From positions 1 to 10,940 of the forward strand of contig JACQSW010000061.1 in the NCBI GenBank assembly GCA_016211095.1: 10,940 nucleotides of DNA, given 5' to 3'. The notes under the pieces were generated by a model. The model searched no databases and was not told the origin of the DNA. It saw only the letters and a list, made by a program, of their open reading frames with translations. This DNA comes from Candidatus Woesearchaeota archaeon. Its GTDB lineage: Archaea; Nanobdellota; Nanobdellia; SCGC-AAA011-G17; GW2011-AR17. This document shows, piece by piece, positions 6,386-10,940 of the stretch (positions within the stretch are counted from its first letter, which is position 1; each line of letters starts with the position of its first letter). The translations under genes and the position numbers were made by a program.

Positions 6386-8577
6386 TTTTCTTCTAGGATT
6401 CTTTTGATTTCTTCTGCTTTTTTAGGCCCAACTTTTTCTACTTCTTGCAGTTCGTCTTTTTCTGCGTTCACAACTTTTTTTATAGTTTTGAATTTTCTCA
6501 GCAGGGATTTTGCTACCGTTGGCCCTATGTTTGGCAGTGATTCGATTATGAATTCCTGTTGCTCCTTTGTCGTTAACGGCTTCCGCTCTGTTCTCACCCC
6601 AAAATCTTTTTCTACGCTTTCTTGTTCACGCTTAGCAATTATTTTTATGAATGCGGCAGTATCTTGCATGCTTTTTGTGTAAACTATGGGGATGCCATAA
6701 GAAACAGTTATTGCCGCAAGCATGCCCCGAATCGCGTTTGGGTGAACATTACGCACTGAATATATGTCTTCTTCCCCCTCGATTATGATAAGCGGCTTTT
6801 CAAAATTGTTTTTTAAATCACCTATTTGTTGAAGAAGCCTCTTATCGATTATTGAATTGACAAAATCTTCTTTTGTTTTCCTTTCAATCCCAACCCTGCT
6901 CGAAACAATAAAGTCCGCTGTTGTTAACATTTGGGTTTTTACTTCTATGCCCAAGCTGATTAATTCTTTAATTAAGGCGTTGTTTTCTCTAGAATCAGCA
7001 AAAACTTTTAGCGCGTTTTCTTCTTCAAACTCTTCCAAGCTTTTCTGGGCTTTTGAAGTGAGCTTTATCTTGTTCTTTAATTCGTTTAGGTGCTGATGCA
7101 TCTTTTTTTCTTTATGATGGGCAGACCACCTGTATGCCTCGTCCCGCGTATTTTTTGTTACAAGGATTTTAACTTTGCCCTCGCTAAGCCTGCCTGTTCT
7201 TCCTCTTCGCTGGATATGCCTTATAGCGGAGGGTATAGGCTCATAAAATACTACTAAGTTCACTGAGGGGATGTCTATTCCCTGCTCACCTACTGAAGTT
7301 GCTACGAGCGTGTTAAATTTTCCTTCGCTGAAATCTTTTAATAATGCAACCTGTTCTTTTTGTGTAAGGCCTGTTTCGCCTTTTTTTACTTGGCCAACAA
7401 AAATTTTTGCGCTTATTCCCCCAATTTTGTTTAGTTCGAACATTATTTTTGAAGCAGAATCGCGGTATTGGGCAAAAATCATTATCTTTGCTTCCTTGTT
7501 CTGTTCAAGCTCGTTTATGATTATTTTTTTGAGTTCCTCTGCTTTTGGGTGGTCAATTCCTTTTTCCGCAAGCTCAAGGGATTTTATGCGGGCCATTCTG
7601 AAATCCGCATCCATCACCAAGTTTTTTGTTGCTTTTACTTTTGTTTTTTCAGCCTCACTAAATAGCCTGCTGAAATAGGCGTTCAGCGGAGAAATGCCTT
7701 GGCTCTCCAATAGCTCTAATGCGTGTTCTGCCTTTATCGCTTCGGCAGCTACGGATAATGCATGCCAAATCAGGGGATCTTTCTCCCCGGACATTATGTG
7801 CCTCTGCATTTCTTTTTGCATCCCTAACAACTGCTTTTTTGATGTGTACGCAACAGAATTTAGGTATCCTAATTCCTTTATTTTTTTTAATTTATTTTTG
7901 AAACAGGCATCTAAGTGGATTTTGACTTCTTTTAACGCGTCACCCAACTCAAGCGTAACGTAATCCATTTCTACTTTTTGGATATAGGGCTTGACATCTT
8001 CATCTTCAAATGTTCGTGTCTCTATATCTTCTATGAAAGCATTTTGGCAAATCTCCCTTATCTTATCCAGTTCTGATCCAGGAGAGGCAGTTAAGCCTAT
8101 TATTCTTTGGAAATCCGCTGCGTTGTTGTACTGTTTGCATAAAAAAACATAATCGTACTCGCCAACGCAGTTATGTATTTCGTCCAGCACCATTAGTGAG
8201 ACATCTTTTAGGCTTAGCCGATTATTTATCACATCGTTTGCAGCTGTTTGCGGAGTGCTCACCACAACTTTGGATGTTTGCCAAATCTTTGCTCTTTCTT
8301 CCGGGCTGACTGAGCCTGTGAAGAGGGCAACTTCTTCTTCCTTAAGGTTAGTGCTTTTCAAAAATTCTTTGCGTATCTGGTCAGCAAGGGGTTTTGTAAC
8401 GGTCAGGACAAGAATCTTCGAATCGGGGTAGGTGTTTAGCCTGTGTACGGCGCTAAGTATACATATCTTTGTTTTTCCCAAACCCGTCGGCAGAATAACC
8501 AAAGTATTCTTGTTTGCGCATGTATTAAATATTGCCTCTTGATACATCCTCGGCTTGAAATCTTTTATTTGGTACAT
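6373..8577 (-). CDS. hef: Hef: SF2 helicase fused to XPF-type endonuclease
   Basis: Fork-specific DNA repair enzyme, related to FANCM (helicase half) and XPF/MUS81 (nuclease half), acting on stalled forks and other branched DNA. The 734 aa are full length for Hef. Helicase elements: ILPTGLGKT (28-36), DEIH (132-135, a variant of DEAH), GLTASPG (161-167), FAQYRDSA (368-375), QGIDIPSV (432-439) and QRRGRTGR (456-463); residues about 210-330 form the helical insertion between the RecA domains. The ERCC4 nuclease starts near VFADSRE (525-531), with ADF (554-556) and the ERKTKED active-site segment (565-571). Tandem HhH motifs (LPNIGPTVAKSLL, 681-693; VEKVGPKKAEEI, 713-724) end the protein. No active-site loss is seen. 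The TATA-like box is about 32 nt upstream of the ATG. Confidence 0.96.
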   Translation of the reverse strand: MYQIKDFKPRMYQEAIFNTCANKNTLVILPTGLGKTKICILSAVHRLNTYPDSKILVLTVTKPLADQIRKEFLKSTNLKEEEVALFTGSVSPEERAKIWQTSKVVVSTPQTAANDVINNRLSLKDVSLMVLDEIHNCVGEYDYVFLCKQYNNAADFQRIIGLTASPGSELDKIREICQNAFIEDIETRTFEDEDVKPYIQKVEMDYVTLELGDALKEVKIHLDACFKNKLKKIKELGYLNSVAYTSKKQLLGMQKEMQRHIMSGEKDPLIWHALSVAAEAIKAEHALELLESQGISPLNAYFSRLFSEAEKTKVKATKNLVMDADFRMARIKSLELAEKGIDHPKAEELKKIIINELEQNKEAKIMIFAQYRDSASKIMFELNKIGGISAKIFVGQVKKGETGLTQKEQVALLKDFSEGKFNTLVATSVGEQGIDIPSVNLVVFYEPIPSAIRHIQRRGRTGRLSEGKVKILVTKNTRDEAYRWSAHHKEKKMHQHLNELKNKIKLTSKAQKSLEEFEEENALKVFADSRENNALIKELISLGIEVKTQMLTTADFIVSSRVGIERKTKEDFVNSIIDKRLLQQIGDLKNNFEKPLIIIEGEEDIYSVRNVHPNAIRGMLAAITVSYGIPIVYTKSMQDTAAFIKIIAKREQESVEKDFGVRTERKPLTTKEQQEFIIESLPNIGPTVAKSLLRKFKTIKKVVNAEKDELQEVEKVGPKKAEEIKRILEENYAE

Positions 8578-8604
8578 CTTCCAAAAACCTTTTTTTGTTT
8601 TGCG

Positions 8605-8614
8605 ATTTATAAAT
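8605..8614 (-). promoter_or_regulatory. TATA-like box for hef
   Basis: ATTTATAAAT is a perfect palindrome centred about 32 nt before the hef ATG. The implied leader is a few bases at most and lacks a Shine-Dalgarno sequence. It lies in the 147 nt divergent interval with the small membrane-protein gene. Confidence 0.6.
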
Positions 8615-8662
8615 GCTACGCGGGGTTGTCGTGTGGCGTGTCGCAGCTAAAAAGTCAGCAAT

Positions 8663-8671
8663 CTTTATAAA
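8663..8671 (+). promoter_or_regulatory. TATA-like box for the small membrane-protein gene
   Basis: CTTTATAAA lies about 58 nt before the ATG at 8725. A start about 25 nt downstream would give a leader of roughly 30 nt that contains the Shine-Dalgarno sequence at 8711-8718, unlike the leaderless neighbours. Confidence 0.55.
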
Positions 8672-8710
8672 CTGAACAATAAATTCCACAACCAACTTAT
8701 TTGTTAAGCA

Positions 8711-8718
8711 GGGAGGGG
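8711..8718 (+). promoter_or_regulatory. Strong Shine-Dalgarno sequence deciding the 8725 start
   Basis: GGGAGGGG with a GGAGG core ends 6 nt before the ATG at 8725. This favours that ATG over an in-frame TTG at 8701, which lies upstream of the ribosome-binding site and would add eight unlikely residues. Confidence 0.7.
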
Positions 8719-8724
8719 AAAAAA

Positions 8725-9039
8725 ATGGAAAAAGATGATTTACTAACTGTTGGAGTATTAGCTGCAGGGGCGGGCTTCTTTGCAGGCGTAACCTTTATGT
8801 TTGCAATGGCAAGGACAAACCAAAAAATAATACCCCCAGACATGACTGTTCAAACAGGATATGTTATTCCTGGTGAGCTAAAAATAAAAATGGACAACCT
8901 CGACGGCATAGGGGAGCTAGAAACAATATTAATCTATAAGGGGCAGCAATTCCTGTTTAAAGAAAGTGAAAAGGGTATACCCGTCTGCATTCCATATGAG
9001 ATTACCCCAAAGAATGGGCTAACTTATTTTGCCAAGTAA
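8725..9039 (+). CDS. Small single-pass membrane protein, uncharacterised
   Basis: A 104 aa protein I do not recognise. After an acidic N-terminus (MEKDD) there is a glycine/alanine-rich hydrophobic helix at about 7-29, then a soluble domain of about 75 residues. That domain looks all-beta, with strands around TVQTGYVIPGELKIKMDNL, ETILIYKGQQFLFKE and GIPVCIPYEI. The helix could be a membrane anchor or an uncleaved signal; basic residues (Arg30, Lys34) directly follow it and the N-terminus is acidic, so topology is ambiguous. One cysteine (Cys88). The start is set by the Shine-Dalgarno sequence at 8711-8718. It is transcribed divergently from hef and lies 48 nt before another small membrane-protein gene on the same strand. 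Confidence 0.75.
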   Translation: MEKDDLLTVGVLAAGAGFFAGVTFMFAMARTNQKIIPPDMTVQTGYVIPGELKIKMDNLDGIGELETILIYKGQQFLFKESEKGIPVCIPYEITPKNGLTYFAK

Positions 9040-9052
9040 AAGAGCATAGAAA

Positions 9053-9063
9053 GCTTTAAATTT
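9053..9063 (+). promoter_or_regulatory. TATA-like box for the 9088 gene
   Basis: GCTTTAAATTT is centred about 30 nt before the ATG at 9088, matching the leaderless pattern elsewhere in the window; no Shine-Dalgarno sequence follows. Confidence 0.55.
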
Positions 9064-9076
9064 GTTAGCCTCAACA

Positions 9077-9084
9077 TTTTTTTT
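9077..9084 (+). terminator. T8 tract between the two small membrane-protein genes
   Basis: Eight consecutive T residues lie downstream of the 8725 gene and just before the ATG at 9088. They could end the upstream transcript; being at or just before the presumed start point of the next transcript, they would not block it. No hairpin is seen, so this is tentative. Confidence 0.3.
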
Positions 9085-9087
9085 GTT

Positions 9088-9351
9088 ATGATTGTCAAAT
9101 TTTTTGGATTATTAGACTTAGCCAGCGCCTTAGCTGTTTTTTTGTTCAAGTTTAACATCCCCAAAATTTTTGTTTGGGCGGCAGTAATCTACTTGGGGGT
9201 CAAGGGGCTAATTTTTTTGAAGGACTTTTCAAGCCTGATAGACTTAACATCAGTGGTAATCATCATTTTTGCTTTGTACGGTCATTATAACCGCCTAACC
9301 TACTTAGTTGTGTTGTGGCTATTGCAGAAAGGAATAACAAGCCTAGTTTGA
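9088..9351 (+). CDS. Small multi-pass membrane protein, uncharacterised
   Basis: An 87 aa very hydrophobic protein with probably three membrane helices (about 4-21, 25-45 and 49-66) and a possible fourth near 70-86. Charged residues are few: mostly Lys in the loops, plus acidic residues in LLDLASA and FSSLIDL, and His67 and Arg70 in GHYNRL. No catalytic motif or known family is evident. The ATG start is supported by a TATA-like box 30 nt upstream. Its stop codon directly abuts the stop of the convergent M50-like gene (no intervening base). Function cannot be inferred; the hydrophobic periodicity, correctly placed promoter and snug fit between neighbours support a real gene. Confidence 0.7.
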   Translation: MIVKFFGLLDLASALAVFLFKFNIPKIFVWAAVIYLGVKGLIFLKDFSSLIDLTSVVIIIFALYGHYNRLTYLVVLWLLQKGITSLV

Positions 9352-10131
9352 CTATTTGTAGATTCTTAGATAGTAATAAGTTACCAAGAAAATCAGGGAA
9401 ATAATCGCAGCTAAAATTAAGCTGGGAATAACGCCCAACAGGTATATCAAGGTTATTGATCCAACAATGAAGACGAGGCTTAATATGTATAATGGTTTGG
9501 AGCCGAAATAGATTTTTGCGCCATCCAAAGTTGATAATGGGATAAGATTAAAAATTGCCAACGCCGAATTAATGAGAATTAGGTCATCAAATGTTCCAGA
9601 ACTGTTAAAAATCTTGAATATAACAACAAGCAGAAGGTTTGCGGCGGGACCGCCCAAAGCAATCTTTGCTTCTTCATAATCAGTCACGTTGACAAACTTT
9701 CTCCCAAACCTGCTTGCCCTACTCGTAAGCATTAAGTGGTAGCTGCCTATAGCTGCAAAAAAGAGTTGGCCGTTCGAAAAAATAGTGAGAAGCACAGACA
9801 GCACTAGACCGAGAGGGAAAGACTTAACAACGATGTCTTTGCCAAAAAATTTTACTGTCGTTGGAAAACGCGGATCTTTCGAAAACCAAATATGCTTTAT
9901 TCCCCAAATCTGGTATTCGCTGAAAAAGCCGTGCCGCCGCGCCACAACCTTATGGCCCAGTTCTCTTACAACCAACGAAAAAGCGGCTATCAAAAATATT
10001 TTAAAAAAGTTGCTCAGCCAATAATTTAATTCAAAAGTCGGCCTATGGTCATTAAAGCCGAAGGCTAAGCTAATAACAAGGATAGATATGAATAATTGCC
10101 CTATTTCTTTTTTTGTGAACCTTAGTGAGAT
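9352..10131 (-). CDS. M50 (site-2 protease-like) membrane protein with altered HExxH and apparent ATC start
   Basis: Intramembrane metalloprotease-like protein. From a canonical start (TTG at 9993) it would be 213 aa, but the frame stays open upstream and encodes 46 further residues, including SLRFTKKEIGQLF and the hydrophobic helix ISILVISLAF, the type of N-terminus I expect in archaeal M50 proteins. No in-frame ATG, GTG or TTG exists there; an ATC at 10131 sits 8 nt after a GGAGGTG sequence, so I use it as the start (259 aa). Numbered from there, the zinc motif HExxH reads RELGH (56-60, AGA codon for Arg), GGPAAN follows (160-165), and the third ligand Asp203 is present in NLIPLSTLDG. Several C-terminal helices complete the protein. 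With one zinc ligand missing it may be a non-catalytic homologue. It lies 58 nt downstream of the traB-like gene on the same strand. Confidence 0.75.
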   Translation of the reverse strand: MSLRFTKKEIGQLFISILVISLAFGFNDHRPTFELNYWLSNFFKIFLIAAFSLVVRELGHKVVARRHGFFSEYQIWGIKHIWFSKDPRFPTTVKFFGKDIVVKSFPLGLVLSVLLTIFSNGQLFFAAIGSYHLMLTSRASRFGRKFVNVTDYEEAKIALGGPAANLLLVVIFKIFNSSGTFDDLILINSALAIFNLIPLSTLDGAKIYFGSKPLYILSLVFIVGSITLIYLLGVIPSLILAAIISLIFLVTYYYLRIYK

Positions 10132-10140
10132 AAAACAAAC

Positions 10141-10148
10141 ACCTCCTT
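10141..10148 (-). promoter_or_regulatory. Near-perfect Shine-Dalgarno sequence upstream of the M50-like gene
   Basis: The minus strand reads AAGGAGGT, continuing with G at 10140. This is the longest anti-16S match noticed in the window. The in-frame codon at usual spacing is ATC at 10131; the nearest canonical in-frame start (TTG at 9993) is about 150 nt away, too far to be served by it. A stop codon in the M50 frame (10147-10149) overlaps it. Confidence 0.8.
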
Positions 10149-10172
10149 ACACTATTATATTAGGATAATCTC

Positions 10173-10183
10173 TTATTAAAAGT
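10173..10183 (-). promoter_or_regulatory. Possible TATA-like box for the M50-like gene
   Basis: The minus strand reads ACTTTTAATAA, just after the traB stop. Initiation 25 nt downstream would start near 10153, leaving a short leader with the Shine-Dalgarno sequence. Another AT-rich element (TAATATAATAG, about 10153-10163) is too close to the Shine-Dalgarno to serve. Read-through from traB is equally possible. Confidence 0.35.
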
Positions 10184-10189
10184 TTCCTC

Positions 10190-10873
10190 TTAAACTTTTT
10201 GAGCCACAAATTTTTTAATCTCTTTTATTAAGCCTTTTTCGTGGCCTGCGCCAACAACCCCCACGATTAATTTGTTTGGGTTGCTTTTGATAATTTCGCT
10301 TAACTTTTTTGCCATAAAAACGTTTCTTTCATCAATTAACACCCGATAGATGGAGGGATAGTTTTTTTTGAGGCTGCCAATAAGTTTTTCTATCACTTTT
10401 TCGTTTGGCACCTTGCGCAAATCAAATTTTATTTCTGGCTTACCCCAAAGTAGCCCCCGCAGCAAATCATAAACGAATCGTAACCGCTCCTTCCAGGTAA
10501 TCCCTTTGAGCAGCCTTTTTAGCGTGATGGTGATGTCTTGGTCGATTAGGGCGATTTTTGCGTTGAATTGCGCAGCTGAATTTATGGCAACCCTCATCTC
10601 TTCTCCAGGCTCTACACCGACGACTTTTCCCATCTTTTTTTCCGCCCACGCCCCGAAAAGGTTCAGGAGCCAAGCGCTCAAGCCCAAATATTTAATATCC
10701 CCTAATCGGATTTTTGGCTTATTTTTTTGCATCAGCCCGAAGAACCTTTTTTTATCCAATTCCAAAGCAATTATTTCCGGCCTCTGCTCTGCAAGAACTT
10801 TTTTAACTTCAGCTATACTTTCAATGGAGATGTGCGATGTTCCAATTATTGTTAAATTTTTGTACCTTTGCAT
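10190..10873 (-). CDS. TraB/PrgY-family protein, soluble domain only
   Basis: A 227 aa member of the TraB/PrgY family, whose relatives include the Enterococcus pheromone-shutdown protein PrgY and the distant TIKI metalloproteases. The two GxxH motifs are GTSH (11-14) and GAGH (208-211, in VVGAGHEKG), with the conserved ALELDKKRF (36-44), EPGEEMRVAI (88-97), LIDQDI (109-114) and DERNVFMAKKL (181-191) between them. Long archaeal homologues usually carry several C-terminal membrane helices; here the protein ends about 16 residues after GAGH, and the only hydrophobic stretches are short (GLSAWLLNLFGAWA, 64-77). Biochemical activity in archaea is unknown. A TATA-like box about 50 nt upstream would give a leader of roughly 25 nt. 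The M50-like gene follows 58 nt downstream. Confidence 0.9.
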   Translation of the reverse strand: MQRYKNLTIIGTSHISIESIAEVKKVLAEQRPEIIALELDKKRFFGLMQKNKPKIRLGDIKYLGLSAWLLNLFGAWAEKKMGKVVGVEPGEEMRVAINSAAQFNAKIALIDQDITITLKRLLKGITWKERLRFVYDLLRGLLWGKPEIKFDLRKVPNEKVIEKLIGSLKKNYPSIYRVLIDERNVFMAKKLSEIIKSNPNKLIVGVVGAGHEKGLIKEIKKFVAQKV

Positions 10874-10918
10874 ATTAAAAATCCGTCAACAAAACCTGAT
10901 TTACCCATAGTTAGAAAA

Positions 10919-10927
10919 GTTTAAATA
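10919..10927 (-). promoter_or_regulatory. TATA-like box for the TraB-family gene
   Basis: The minus strand reads CTATTTAAA, one of two overlapping TTTAAA-type elements at the right edge (10919-10936). It is centred about 50 nt upstream of the ATG at 10873, so a short untranslated leader is implied. No strong Shine-Dalgarno sequence is visible. The remaining bases to the window end hold no recognisable gene. Confidence 0.4.
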
Positions 10928-10940
10928 GTTTAAAAGATTT

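Noticed and set aside
7271..7678. Plus-strand open frames opposite hef
   Set aside because: They mirror the helicase coding strand, are rich in Phe/Ser from reversed Lys/Glu codons, and have no start signals.
8617..8650. Small structured RNA or tRNA fragment in the GC-rich patch
   Set aside because: No cloverleaf, no T-loop consensus and no C/D-box pair is visible; the patch is too short for a typical structured RNA gene.
8701..8724. Upstream TTG start for the small membrane-protein gene
   Set aside because: The TTG precedes a strong Shine-Dalgarno sequence that serves the ATG at 8725; the added residues would be the translated ribosome-binding site.
9991..9993. TTG start for the M50-like gene
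   Set aside because: It would delete the first membrane helix and begin only nine residues before the zinc motif, while a strong Shine-Dalgarno and family-like N-terminus lie upstream in frame.
10506..10910. Plus-strand open frame opposite the TraB-family gene
   Set aside because: TraB motifs are clear on the minus strand; the plus frame has no recognisable domain.
1..10940. CRISPR array, insertion sequence or integrated element
   Set aside because: No regularly spaced repeats, no terminal inverted repeats, and no transposase, integrase or Cas protein motifs; all larger genes are housekeeping-type archaeal families.

Overview
The window is archaeal, judged from its gene content: a PAN-type proteasome ATPase, an archaeal/eukaryotic-type tyrosyl-tRNA synthetase, a full-length Hef helicase-nuclease (typical of euryarchaeal and some DPANN lineages), and start sites with a TATA-like box about 28-33 nt upstream of the start codon and no Shine-Dalgarno sequence. 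The DNA is AT-rich with many A/T homopolymers. The compact coding, abutting gene ends and short proteins would suit a small-genome (perhaps DPANN-like) archaeon, but the lineage cannot be fixed from the sequence alone. Nothing points to a virus, transposon, CRISPR array or recent mobile island, and I see no tRNA or rRNA gene.

Layout. (1) 36-1636, minus strand: a membrane-anchored OB-fold protein, a YjbQ-family protein and a cis-prenyltransferase (UppS type); each has its own TATA-like box. (2) 1725-6385, plus strand: one apparent operon of tyrosyl-tRNA synthetase, PAN ATPase, M20 metallopeptidase/deacylase, agmatinase-family ureohydrolase and ThpR-type 2H phosphoesterase. From PAN onward the genes overlap by 1-4 bases (TGATG/ATGA). 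(3) 6373-8577, minus strand: Hef, whose 3' end overlaps that of ThpR tail to tail. (4) 8725-9351, plus strand: two small uncharacterised membrane proteins. (5) 9352-10873, minus strand: a TraB/PrgY-family protein followed by an M50 (site-2-protease-like) membrane protein.

How they may work together. Region 2 combines protein unfolding for the 20S proteasome, a likely small-peptide or acyl-amino-acid hydrolase, and hydrolysis of a guanidino compound such as agmatine, so it may be a protein-to-amino-acid-to-polyamine turnover unit; this is inference from gene order. Region 5 pairs two families that in Enterococcus act on peptide pheromones (the M50 protease Eep and TraB/PrgY).

Most worth a second look: the M50-like gene, whose reading frame extends 46 codons upstream of its only canonical start (TTG) to an apparent ATC start behind a near-perfect Shine-Dalgarno sequence, and whose HExxH motif reads RELGH; the TyrRS, which looks like the plant/protist cytosolic type and has KMCKS in place of KMSKS; and the proteasome-peptidase-ureohydrolase operon. 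I did not find a convincing wholly new multi-gene system.
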